From Noviherbaspirillum pedocola (lineage in GTDB: Bacteria; Pseudomonadota; Gammaproteobacteria; Burkholderiales; Burkholderiaceae_D): a DNA stretch of 64,000 bases. The DNA lies in the NCBI RefSeq assembly GCF_016632335.1, contig NZ_JAEPBG010000010.1:175528-239527 (forward strand), written 5' to 3'. A model generated the notes under the pieces. That model was not told where the DNA came from. It was given only the letters and a program-made list of their open reading frames with translations, and did no database searches. Shown in pieces: positions 26,643 through 34,941 of this stretch (positions within the stretch are counted from its first letter, which is position 1; every line of letters begins with the position of its first letter). Position numbers and translations under genes: made by a program.

Positions 26643-27110
26643 GGCTGCTCCGGTTATCGCTTGGTGAGAATGTCCTGCTGTCGAATGCACGGCGATTATT
26701 GGTCTGAACCGAAACAGTGAGCATGATCGGCCGCGATATCAGTGCGATTTACGATAAGGACTTTCCAGTAAAGACCGATTCGATTGCGCTGCATCAAGAG
26801 TTGCTTTGGAAGGAGAATTGTTTCCTATGGCAATTTGCAGTAATTTAACATTGTGCCAATTGACAATCTTGGCAACTAACTACCGGTGATACGACTGGCA
26901 AATGATAGTAAGGGCAGGGGGATTCCATCGATTTGGACCAAGATCGCGAAAGTCATCGATATGGCCAGTTCGGCATCAGTTGACTATTTCGCAATATTCT
27001 TTGTTTTTAATCAAATAAATCTTAGCGAGATGGAAATTATGTGCGCCCGAGAATGTCTTTTGTACGGTACAGCGCACCCATTCTTAACCCGATATTGAAA
27101 GTGAATTGCC
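26643..27110. other. AT-rich intergenic region
   Basis: About 470 bases clearly poorer in GC than the flanks (for example 26821-27020). The only open frame (26886-27098, plus strand) lacks a ribosome site and sensible composition. No tRNA, repeat or IS end was seen. It may be remnant or acquired DNA. Confidence 0.5.
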
Positions 27111-27443
27111 ATGGCGTCCGAAAATCTCGTTACCCAAGAATCCTATAATCCCAACCACCTGCTCGACATGCTGATCGAGCGCCTGAATCTGAAAAATGAT
27201 GCGGCACTGTCCCGCGCACTCGAGGTGGCTCCGCCGGTCATCAGCAAGATCCGCCATCGCCGCTTGCCGGTAGGCGCTTCGATGCTGATCCGCATGCATG
27301 AGGTGAGCTCCCTGTCGGTACGTGAGCTGCGCGATCTGATGGGCGATCGTCGTACCAAATATCGCCTCAGCGATGCGCAAGGCAAACCGAAGCCCGCAAC
27401 GGCGCAGCCAGCGGCCGAGAACAAGGCGCAGGCCAACAGCTGA
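27111..27443 (+). CDS. Small Cro/XRE-like DNA-binding protein
   Basis: A 110-residue protein. Residues 14-85 form a five-helix arrangement with a likely helix-turn-helix (DAALSRALEVAPPVISKIRHRRLPVGASMLIRMHEVS), as in lambda-repressor-like proteins. The final 25 residues are Ala/Pro/Gln-rich and probably disordered. It may be a small transcriptional regulator; target unknown. The start codon lies in a weak ribosome-site context (GAAAGTGAATTGCC). Confidence 0.7.
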   Translation: MASENLVTQESYNPNHLLDMLIERLNLKNDAALSRALEVAPPVISKIRHRRLPVGASMLIRMHEVSSLSVRELRDLMGDRRTKYRLSDAQGKPKPATAQPAAENKAQANS

Positions 27444-27625
27444 TCTCGCACAGTCCAACGGTCCTTTCCGCGTACATAGGCCCGCAAGCGGCGCCGACAG
27501 GCTTTTCGTCCTGCCGGCGCCGGTTTCATTACTGAGCCGCGGCTATACTGCCGTCTGTTCAAACAGGCGAGAAAAGATCATGCGGCGACATTCCCTTCCT
27601 TCTTCGCTGGTGGAGGCTTGAATTT

Positions 27626-27862
27626 ATGGCCAGCGTAATCACACATCACAGCGTGCGCATCGTCACCCTGGAACCAGGTGACACGGTCGCCACGCAGGGT
27701 CTCCCCGGCGACATCATTCTCGAAGACATCGGCCGCGGCTGGATCACCCACTTCATCGACGAAGACGGCACGGTGGAAAGTTACGAAGATCCGTTCGACA
27801 CCTATAACAAGGCGCTGGGATCAGCCAAGGCAGCGGCTGAATATCAGGCAAGCGGCGAATAA
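27626..27862 (+). CDS. Small hypothetical protein
   Basis: A 78-residue soluble, acidic protein (MASVITHHSVRIVTLEPGD...). It contains a run of beta-strand-like segments (GDIILEDIGRGWITHFIDEDG) and an Ala-rich helix at the end. I recognise no family. GGAGG lies 9 bases upstream of the ATG, codon use is like the neighbours, and a terminator follows, so it is likely a real gene. Confidence 0.65.
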   Translation: MASVITHHSVRIVTLEPGDTVATQGLPGDIILEDIGRGWITHFIDEDGTVESYEDPFDTYNKALGSAKAAAEYQASGE

Positions 27863-27936
27863 GCCTTCTGCCGCTTCAGCATCATTGCCGCGGGGACCCG
27901 GGGTTGGTAGGTTGGTACATAGCAGTCTCACCCGGT

Positions 27937-27963
27937 AAAAGAGCGCACTGGTGCGCTTTTTTT
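27937..27963 (+). terminator. Rho-independent terminator before GH81 gene
   Basis: AGCGCA / TGCGCT stem (27942-27957) with a CTGG loop, followed by seven T. It ends the transcript of the small gene and lies 30 bases upstream of the glucanase ATG. Confidence 0.82.
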
Positions 27964-27991
27964 GCGTCCGGGATCCAAACCGGAGGACTGC

Positions 27992-30900
27992 ATGAAAAGC
28001 ACAGTTTCAATCCTCGTCGCAGGCAGCCTGATAGGGTTGTTGGCGGCTTGCTCGGGAGGTGGCGAAGCAGATAACAATAGCGCTTCTGCCAAAGCGACCT
28101 TGCCGCCACCGACCCCGATACTTGCGGGACAGGCGGAAGTTGGCGGTGAGATTTTCACGCCATCACCTCAGCTTGCAACGGCGACCGGCGGCAGCGGCGG
28201 CACGATCAATCCGATTTCAAGCGTCGATCCGCGCAGCATCCTTGGGCAGCAACGCTCCGTTGCCAATCCATGGAATCCCGGAGACATTGCTGCACTCAAG
28301 CTCGTTGCCTTGCCGGATGGCGTACGCGACCGACTTCCGACCGGAAAATGGTCGAAAGGCTTCTTCTATCAAAGTCCGTACAACCTCGATGCCTTTTTTC
28401 AGTTCAACCCGCAAGTTTCCGCAAACGATCCGCGTAACCAGGGCTTCGATATCAACCAGGCCAGCATCTTCCCGTTTCCAAACAAGCTGAATCTGGACGA
28501 CAGATTGGGAATGGTGGCCGTCAGCTTCCCGACCAGACGCTACATCGCGTATGGCGCCGATCCGAATGCGGATGTCTACAACTTCAGCAATCCCTACCGG
28601 GCCGATACGCTCACTTATGAGCTGGCGCCCAATTCAGCGCAAGACATGCGCCTGAGCTATGTGCAGCCCGCCGAAGGCCGCCTGTCCCGCAAGATCGATG
28701 CTTTTGACGAATTGACCGTTACCACCAGCTGGTCCAATCCGGCGGGCAACAAATACCTGCGTGTCATCGCTGCCCAGGGTTCGCCCTATGTCACCGTGAT
28801 GTACGCGGGCTTGCGTCCCGTCGTGCAAGTCGGCCAGGGCAGCCTGCCGCGTTCTGCGAAGAATGAAACCGGTTTGCCGATTCCGGGAAAGTTCGACTAT
28901 ACGCAACAGGAAAGTGACAACAGCATCGTAGCCGTGGCGGTTGGAGAAGAACCGCTGCAAACCTTCGTCGAAAACGACACCGTTCGCAACACGCCTGAGC
29001 TGACCGGCACCAAGTTCCGCCTCCTCTACTGGTTGCCCGATCGCGGCCGTACGCCGCCTGGCGTGAATGACAACAAGAGCGTCAACCAGCTCAACAGTTA
29101 CAAGGAACTCGTTGTCTATTCATCGAGCCCGATCACGCTCCAGTGGGATATGCCGTCTCGCTCCTATGTCGCAAGAGAGGATTTCAATGGCGTGATCCGC
29201 ACTGCATTCGTGGACGATGTGCAGAAGGAAACCTGGACTGCCCCAATCAGCGAGATTTCCAATGTGCAGTCTTTCCGCGACCGGCGCGCAATTCTGGACA
29301 AATATGCGAACACCTTCCCGATTTCGTCCGAGATCTTTCTCCAAATGGAGGGTAGTGCGACCGGTCTGGTTAAATACCGCTGGGCGACGCGCACCATGGA
29401 CGGTCAGACCCCGAGTGACGATAGCCTGCTGATGATGGGCTTTGATGCCACCCATATTCCCTCGCTGCGCAATGCCACGAAAGTTGCCGGCTTGACGTAT
29501 CGCTCCAATTTCGGCTCGATGAGCGCCGTGGCTGGCAAGACATGGACGCAGGTGCTGACGATACCCGACATCCTGCGCAATGGCGCAAGCGCAAAGCAGT
29601 TCTGGATGGGCATGGGGGACGTCAAGTCGGACGAGGAGCGGCAGCGCCTGCTGAAGTCGCTGCAGGACGACACCAAGCTGTACACCGCCGATTTCCTCGC
29701 TACCTGCAACGCGGATTCCTACATTTGCGGCAAGTACCTGCACAATGTGTCGCGCCTGCTGCTGATTGCGGACTACCTGCAGTCGCAGGGACTATCGACC
29801 GACCAGCAGCGCGCCGATCTGATCGCCTATCTGAAACGCTCGCTGAACCTGTGGCTGGATGGCGTCAATCCCGCCGGCGCGCCAGTCATCCCGAACGTCA
29901 ACACCGTCGACGATACCTTCGTCTATGACACGACCAATGGCGGCCTGATCACCACGCTGGGCTTGCTGGACCGCATGAAGGACTACACGAACCGGGAGTA
30001 TGTCGACCACATGTTCCACTATGGCTATTACATCTACGCGGCGGCGGTGCTCGGTAGTCATGCTCCCGAATGGCTGGAGGAAAACAACCATCGGGAAAAG
30101 GTCAACTTGCTGGTACGCGATATCGCCAATCCCAGCCTGGAGGACAAACATTTTCCGATCGCGCGTACCTTTAACTGGTTCAGGCTGCAGAACATTGCCG
30201 ATGCCGGCCCGAACACGAACGGTGGCAATACCGAGTCGTCCAGTGAATCGATCAATTCCAACTATGCACTTGTTGCCTGGGGCGCGCTGAATAGTGAGCG
30301 CGCAAAGACAGATAAGGACCGGACAACATTTGAGAACTTTCAGTGGCTGGCTGCCATCATGACCGCCGCCGAAATCCGCACCGCACAAGCCTTCTATCAG
30401 CTCACGCCCGGAACGCCTTATGTGAACAGCCTGGCGAACCTTGATTATCCGGAAGTGCCTGGACTGGCGGTGAAAACGCCGAATGGCAGCTCATCGCTGA
30501 CGATACGCCCCAGCACCGAGCCGGTAATGAACATCTTCCGTGACAATAATGCGGAGTCCAACGTGTTCTTCGGACCGATGCTGAGAAACCGGATCGGCAT
30601 CAATCTGCTGCCGATCAGCCCGATCTCGGATTTCGTGATATCAAGGGATTGGGCAAAGGCACATGCGCAAACGCTGCTTGCGGAGGAAGCCAAGAATAGC
30701 GACCTGTTCGCCCGCATCATTGCCACGCCCCCGAGCGTAAACGCGGATTGTTACCTCGCCTCAGCAGATCCTGCCAAGCCGCCGCCGCCAGACGTGAACC
30801 CGGGCGCCGTCTGTGCCGGACAATTACGCATCATCTACAGCTGGAGGCAGTTGCTGGTAGCGGCCAATGCCCTTAATGACGCGAATGGCGCGTATCAGCG

Positions 30901-31078
30901 GTACACAAGCATCGTGGATCGGCTTGCGTCGGACCAGGAGACATACAAGCAAAACACCGATCAGCGCACGCATCCCGGCTCGTCGCGCAACGATGGCGTA
31001 GTGGCCGACGTGCTGAAAGACCACTCCACGCCATCAACCAACACCAATACGTTGTGGTGGGTGATGACGCATCGCTAA
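27992..31078 (+). CDS. GH81 endo-beta-1,3-glucanase, predicted lipoprotein
   Basis: A 1,028-residue exported protein. The signal peptide ends in a lipobox (IGLLAACSGGG), so Cys20 should be lipidated and the protein membrane-anchored. A low-complexity stretch (about 20-75) precedes the glycoside hydrolase family 81 region. The catalytic part carries EYVDHMFHYGYYIYAAAV (D672, HYGYY at 676-680) and GGNTESSSESINSNYALVAWG (E748, E752). These correspond to the acidic residues of GH81 enzymes, which cut internal beta-1,3-glucan bonds of fungal or algal polymers. GC content is lower than that of neighbours. The start is the ATG of the signal peptide; an in-frame codon at 27962 would spoil the signal. 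It may feed on or attack fungi (inference). Confidence 0.87.
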   Translation: MKSTVSILVAGSLIGLLAACSGGGEADNNSASAKATLPPPTPILAGQAEVGGEIFTPSPQLATATGGSGGTINPISSVDPRSILGQQRSVANPWNPGDIAALKLVALPDGVRDRLPTGKWSKGFFYQSPYNLDAFFQFNPQVSANDPRNQGFDINQASIFPFPNKLNLDDRLGMVAVSFPTRRYIAYGADPNADVYNFSNPYRADTLTYELAPNSAQDMRLSYVQPAEGRLSRKIDAFDELTVTTSWSNPAGNKYLRVIAAQGSPYVTVMYAGLRPVVQVGQGSLPRSAKNETGLPIPGKFDYTQQESDNSIVAVAVGEEPLQTFVENDTVRNTPELTGTKFRLLYWLPDRGRTPPGVNDNKSVNQLNSYKELVVYSSSPITLQWDMPSRSYVAREDFNGVIRTAFVDDVQKETWTAPISEISNVQSFRDRRAILDKYANTFPISSEIFLQMEGSATGLVKYRWATRTMDGQTPSDDSLLMMGFDATHIPSLRNATKVAGLTYRSNFGSMSAVAGKTWTQVLTIPDILRNGASAKQFWMGMGDVKSDEERQRLLKSLQDDTKLYTADFLATCNADSYICGKYLHNVSRLLLIADYLQSQGLSTDQQRADLIAYLKRSLNLWLDGVNPAGAPVIPNVNTVDDTFVYDTTNGGLITTLGLLDRMKDYTNREYVDHMFHYGYYIYAAAVLGSHAPEWLEENNHREKVNLLVRDIANPSLEDKHFPIARTFNWFRLQNIADAGPNTNGGNTESSSESINSNYALVAWGALNSERAKTDKDRTTFENFQWLAAIMTAAEIRTAQAFYQLTPGTPYVNSLANLDYPEVPGLAVKTPNGSSSLTIRPSTEPVMNIFRDNNAESNVFFGPMLRNRIGINLLPISPISDFVISRDWAKAHAQTLLAEEAKNSDLFARIIATPPSVNADCYLASADPAKPPPPDVNPGAVCAGQLRIIYSWRQLLVAANALNDANGAYQRYTSIVDRLASDQETYKQNTDQRTHPGSSRNDGVVADVLKDHSTPSTNTNTLWWVMTHR

Positions 31079-31101
31079 GGCCAAGCCGCGCTGTCCCATT
31101 C

Positions 31102-31127
31102 AAACTCCGCCCGCGGGCGGAGTTTTT
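31102..31127. terminator. Bidirectional terminator between GH81 and NIPSNAP genes
   Basis: Near-perfect palindrome AAACTCCGCCCGCGGGCGGAGTTT followed by TT on the plus strand and preceded by AAA, so it can serve both the GH81 gene and the convergent minus-strand operon. Confidence 0.8.
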
Positions 31128-31140
31128 CCATCCACGCCTC

Positions 31141-31467
31141 TCAGCGCAACGCCGAATACCCCGTCGGCATCAGAAAGCTGTTCTCAATGCGCTCAACGAT
31201 GATCGCCTGCGCTTCCGTCTCCGCGCGCTTGGCAATCCATTCCTGGTCCTGCTGGAACGCGCCCCATTTCTGCTCGCGCTCGGCCAGGCTCTCCCATTCC
31301 AGCAGGTAGGTCAGCGTCTGATTGCTGTTGCCTACCAGCGTGGTCCAGAAGCCGACCGGCTTGATGCCGTATTTTTCAAAGAATTTCAGGGTGATGTTCT
31401 GGAAGCGGGCGTTCAGCGCCGGCAGGCGGCCGGGCGCGCAGTGGTAGACACGCAATTCGTGGATCAT
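31141..31467 (-). CDS. NIPSNAP family protein
   Basis: A 108-residue protein beginning MIHELRVYHCAPGRLPAL, with KPVGFWTTLVGNSNQTLTYLLEW and the following helix typical of the NIPSNAP (dimeric alpha/beta barrel) family. No enzymatic role is established for bacterial members. It is 68 bases downstream of livF on the same strand, so it is probably the last gene of the ABC operon; this association suggests a role with the transported compound (inference). The ATG at 31467 fits the family's start. Confidence 0.88.
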   Translation of the reverse strand: MIHELRVYHCAPGRLPALNARFQNITLKFFEKYGIKPVGFWTTLVGNSNQTLTYLLEWESLAEREQKWGAFQQDQEWIAKRAETEAQAIIVERIENSFLMPTGYSALR

Positions 31468-31535
31468 GGTGTTGGTCGGTTGGTGGTGAAGAAGACAGGA
31501 GTGTAAAGTTTTTGCAATACCGCCGCTTGCGCGAT

Positions 31536-32249
31536 TCACCATTCCAGGTAAGCGGCGCGCACTTCCGGATCGGCTTGCAGCTCGTCCATGCCGCCGGCGA
31601 AACGGATCTGACCCTTTTCCAGCACATAGGCACGATCACTGACGCGCCGGGCGAAATGCAGATTCTGCTCGGACAGAAGGATGGCCACGCCAGCGCGCTT
31701 CAATTCGATGATCGCCTCGGCCATTTGATCGACGATGACCGGCGCCACGCCCTCGGACGGCTCGTCCAGCATCACCAGCAGCGGATTGCCCATCAGCGTG
31801 CGCGCTACCGTCAGCATCTGCTGCTCGCCGCCACTCATGCGCGCGCCAGGCCGGTCGGGCATCGTTCCCAGGTTCGGAAACAATTGGAACAGCCGTTCCG
31901 GCGTCCAGGCCGGCAAGCCGGGGCGGGGCGGCTGCCGGCCGATGTCCAGGTTTTCCATCACGCTCAGATCGCCGAAGATGCGCCTGTCTTCAGGCACAAA
32001 ACCGAGGCCGAGCCGGGCGATGCGGTGACTGGGCAGGCGCGCGATGTCGTGACCGAGAAAGCGCACCGCGCCGCGTCGCCGCTCGAGCAGGCCCATGATC
32101 GCTTTCATCGTGGTCGACTTGCCGGCGCCGTTGCGGCCCATCAGCGCCACCACCTCGCCACGCCGCACCTCGAGATCGATACCGAACAGCACCTGGGCCC
32201 GGCCGTACCAGGCTTCCAGGCGTTCGACTTTCAGCATGGCCTCGCTCAT
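31536..32249 (-). CDS. livF: Branched-chain amino acid-type ABC transporter ATP-binding protein LivF
   Basis: A 237-residue ATPase of the LivF type. Walker A GRNGAGKST is near residue 36-44, signature MSGGEQQML and Walker B LLVMLDEPSEG follow, and the ending YLEW is typical. It pairs with LivG to drive import. The ATG at 32249 overlaps the livG stop by 4 bases; longer upstream open frame is an out-of-frame shadow of livG. Confidence 0.95.
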   Translation of the reverse strand: MSEAMLKVERLEAWYGRAQVLFGIDLEVRRGEVVALMGRNGAGKSTTMKAIMGLLERRRGAVRFLGHDIARLPSHRIARLGLGFVPEDRRIFGDLSVMENLDIGRQPPRPGLPAWTPERLFQLFPNLGTMPDRPGARMSGGEQQMLTVARTLMGNPLLVMLDEPSEGVAPVIVDQMAEAIIELKRAGVAILLSEQNLHFARRVSDRAYVLEKGQIRFAGGMDELQADPEVRAAYLEW

Positions 32250-33007
32250 GCCGGCTGCCCCGCACTGCTGCCGAAATACACTTCGCGCACCTGAGCATCC
32301 TTCCTCACGCTCTCCGGATCGCCCTGTGCAATCAGCCGGCCGCGCGCCAGCACCAGGATGCGGCCGGCATAGCCGAACACCACATCCATGCTGTGCTCGG
32401 TGAACAGCACGCCGAGCTGACGTTCGCGCGCCAGATCGCGCACCAGCGCCATCAGCGCATGCCGTTCCCCCATGCCCATGCCGGCGGTCGGCTCGTCCAT
32501 CAGCAGCAGACGCGGGCGGTTGGCAAGCGCAATCGCCAGCTCCACCCGTTTCACATCGCCATAAGCGAGCACCGCGCACGGACGGTCGCGCTGCGCCGCC
32601 ATGCCGACGGCGTCCAGCAATTGCGCCGCCTCGTCAGAAAACTGCGCCGCTGCGCGCCGCCACAGGGAAAAGAGCCGCTGTTCGCGCGACAGCAAAGCCA
32701 TCTGCACATTCTCGAGTGCGGTCATGGATCCGAAGGTTTCCGCGATCTGAAAAGTGCGGCCGACACCAAGCCGCCAGATCGCACGCGGCGGCAGGCCGGA
32801 CAGTTCACGTCCAGCCAGACGCACCGAGCCGGCATCCGGACGCAGCTGGCCGGACAGCATGTTGAAGCAGGTGGTCTTGCCGGCGCCGTTCGGGCCGATC
32901 AGCGCCAGCATTTCGCCGGCCGCGAGGTCGAAGGAGACGTCGGCCACTGCATCCACGCCGCCATAGCGTTTGCGCAGATTGCGGACTTCAAGCAGCGGCG
33001 TTGTCAT
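32246..33007 (-). CDS. livG: Branched-chain amino acid-type ABC transporter ATP-binding protein LivG
   Basis: A 253-residue ATPase starting MTTPLLEVRNLRKRYGG. Walker A GPNGAGKTT and Walker B RLLLMDEPTAGMG are clear, with the LivG-type GVGRTFQIAETFGSMT segment. The signature loop reads LAYGDVKRVELA, the usual LivG form with an imperfect LSGGQ. The ATG at 33007 overlaps the permease stop by 4 bases; the frame stays open upstream across livHM but that is out-of-frame and not coding. Confidence 0.95.
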   Translation of the reverse strand: MTTPLLEVRNLRKRYGGVDAVADVSFDLAAGEMLALIGPNGAGKTTCFNMLSGQLRPDAGSVRLAGRELSGLPPRAIWRLGVGRTFQIAETFGSMTALENVQMALLSREQRLFSLWRRAAAQFSDEAAQLLDAVGMAAQRDRPCAVLAYGDVKRVELAIALANRPRLLLMDEPTAGMGMGERHALMALVRDLARERQLGVLFTEHSMDVVFGYAGRILVLARGRLIAQGDPESVRKDAQVREVYFGSSAGQPA

Positions 33008-34884
33008 ACGCCGTCTCCCGAAAAGCGCCGTCTGAGAGTGCCGACGATGCCCTGCGGGAAAGCCAGCACCAGCGTCAGGATGGTGATGCCGAGCGCGCCG
33101 CGCCAGTAATCGGTTTCCCGCGCCAGCCAGTCCGCGAGCCAGGTATAGACTGCGCCGCCGACAATTGGCCCGGACAAGGTATGCACGCCGCCGAGCAGCA
33201 CCATCACGAGACCATCGACCGAACGTCCGACCGAAATCGTTTCCGGTGAAATGCTGCCCTTGGCGAAGGCGAACAAGGCGCCGGCCACGCCGCAGAACAG
33301 GCCGGCAATGATGAAGCCCAGCCACTGTATGCGCCGAACATCGATGCCAATGGCGTCGGCGCGCAGCGGCGCGTCGCGCCCGGCACGCAACGCAAAACCG
33401 AACGGCGAAAACAGGATGCGCCGCAGCAGCAGCACGCAGCCGCCGCACACCAGCAGCGTCAGCAGAAAATAGGCGCGCTTGTCGGCAAGCCAGTCCGGCG
33501 GCCAGATGCCGACGATGCCATTGCTGCCGCCGGTCAGTGCATCGGTCTGATAAACGACCGACCACACGATCTGGGCAAAGGCCAAGGTCAGCATCGCCAG
33601 GTACACGCCCGACAATCGCACGCAGAACCAGCCAAAAACGGCCGCGCCCAGGCCGGCAACCAAGGGCGCCGCGGCCAGCGACCATGCCATTGGCAGCGCC
33701 AGCGCCTTGAAGAACAACGCCGCGCCATAGGCGCCGAGGCCGAAATAGGCGGCATGGCCAAAGGAATGCATGCCGGCCGGGCCCATCAGGAAATGCAGGC
33801 TGGCCGCGAACAGCACCGCGATCAGGATGTCGATGCCCAGGGTCAGCGCATACGGCGACTGCTGCGCGAAGATCGGCAGTGCGAGTAGCAAGGCGAACAG
33901 GATGCCGGCGACGAAGCGCTGGCGCCGCCCGGCTGGACGCAGCGGCAATTCGGCTTCGGCGATGCGGACCGGCACTTGCGGCCGGCCAAGCAAGCCCCAG
34001 GGCCGCAGGATCAGCACGATGGCCATGATCAGGAATTCCACCACCAGGGTCAGTTTGGAAAAGGAGATTGCAACGCCGAACATCTCCACCGTGCCGATCG
34101 CCGCACACATTGCCTTGGCGATGCCGATCAAAAGCGCCGCCAGGTAGGCGCCCGGCAGGCTGCCGAGGCCACCGACGACAACCACCACGAACGCGTCACC
34201 GATGGTTTGCAGGTCCAAATCCAGGTTCGCCGGCTCGTTCGGCAGCGCCATCGCGCCGCCCAGGCCGGCCAGAAAGGCGCCGAGCGCGAACACGCCGGTG
34301 AAGAGCCAGGCACTGTTGACGCCGAGCGCGCCGACCATTTCCCGATCCTGGGTCGCGGCGCGCACCAGCGTGCCCCAGCGGCTTCTGGTGAGCAGCAGCC
34401 ATAACGCCGCCAGCACCAGTGGACCGACCGCGATCAGCAGCAGCTTGTATTGCGGAAAATGCTGGCCGGCGACGGCTACCGCACCAGCCAGGCCGGGCGC
34501 GCGTCGGCCGAGCAGATCTTCCGCGCCCCAGGTGGCCAGCGTCGCATCCTTGATCACCAGTACCAGTGCGAAGGTGGCGAGTAGCTGGAACAGTTCCGGC
34601 GCGCGATAAATGCGGCGCAGCAGCAGAATTTCGATCGCCGCACCAAGCGCGCCAGTGACAAGCGCGGCCGCCAGCACGCCACACCACCAGCCGGCAGCGC
34701 TCGCGCCGAAGCGCTCGGTGAAGCTGTAGGCAATGTATAGGCCGAGCATGTACAGCGAGCCGTGCGCGAAATTGACGATACGGCTGATGCCGAAGATCAG
34801 CGACAGCCCGGCCGCCACCAGGAACAGCGACGAAGCGCCGGCCAGGCCGTTCAACAACTGGACGAGGAAATTCGACAGGGTCAT
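33004..34884 (-). CDS. Fused LivH-LivM permease of branched-chain-type ABC transporter
   Basis: A 626-residue membrane protein that joins two normally separate permeases. Residues 1-290 match LivH (LVAAGLSLIFGISRIVNFAHGSLYMLG near 23-49, VVVVGGLGSLPGAYLAALLIG near 225). A hydrophilic linker (about 310-330) leads to a LivM half (LMGPAGMHSFGHAAYFGLGAYGA, near 375, and SVGRSVDGLVMVLLGGVHTLSGPIVGG, near 555). Together they would form the complete channel. The ATG at 34884 was preferred to a TTG at 34908. Gene order livK, livHM, livG, livF is as in standard operons. Confidence 0.93.
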   Translation of the reverse strand: MTLSNFLVQLLNGLAGASSLFLVAAGLSLIFGISRIVNFAHGSLYMLGLYIAYSFTERFGASAAGWWCGVLAAALVTGALGAAIEILLLRRIYRAPELFQLLATFALVLVIKDATLATWGAEDLLGRRAPGLAGAVAVAGQHFPQYKLLLIAVGPLVLAALWLLLTRSRWGTLVRAATQDREMVGALGVNSAWLFTGVFALGAFLAGLGGAMALPNEPANLDLDLQTIGDAFVVVVVGGLGSLPGAYLAALLIGIAKAMCAAIGTVEMFGVAISFSKLTLVVEFLIMAIVLILRPWGLLGRPQVPVRIAEAELPLRPAGRRQRFVAGILFALLLALPIFAQQSPYALTLGIDILIAVLFAASLHFLMGPAGMHSFGHAAYFGLGAYGAALFFKALALPMAWSLAAAPLVAGLGAAVFGWFCVRLSGVYLAMLTLAFAQIVWSVVYQTDALTGGSNGIVGIWPPDWLADKRAYFLLTLLVCGGCVLLLRRILFSPFGFALRAGRDAPLRADAIGIDVRRIQWLGFIIAGLFCGVAGALFAFAKGSISPETISVGRSVDGLVMVLLGGVHTLSGPIVGGAVYTWLADWLARETDYWRGALGITILTLVLAFPQGIVGTLRRRFSGDGV

Positions 34885-34941
34885 GGCGTCTGCAACTTGC
34901 CGGTCCAACCGTTCACACGGGAACCGGCTGGCCGGAAAGGA

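Noticed and set aside
25707..26720. A 337-codon plus-strand frame over the SRAP gene
   Set aside because: Antisense shadow of SRAP, whose Cys2 and Asn/Glu motifs are intact on the minus strand.
26886..27098. A 70-codon plus-strand frame in the AT-rich gap
   Set aside because: No ribosome site, not family-like, and the composition suggests chance.
32246..34108. A 620-codon minus-strand frame that would extend LivG far upstream
   Set aside because: The first 367 codons run across the permease gene in another frame and read as Arg/Ala-rich noise; the ATG at 33007 with its 4-base overlap is the real start.
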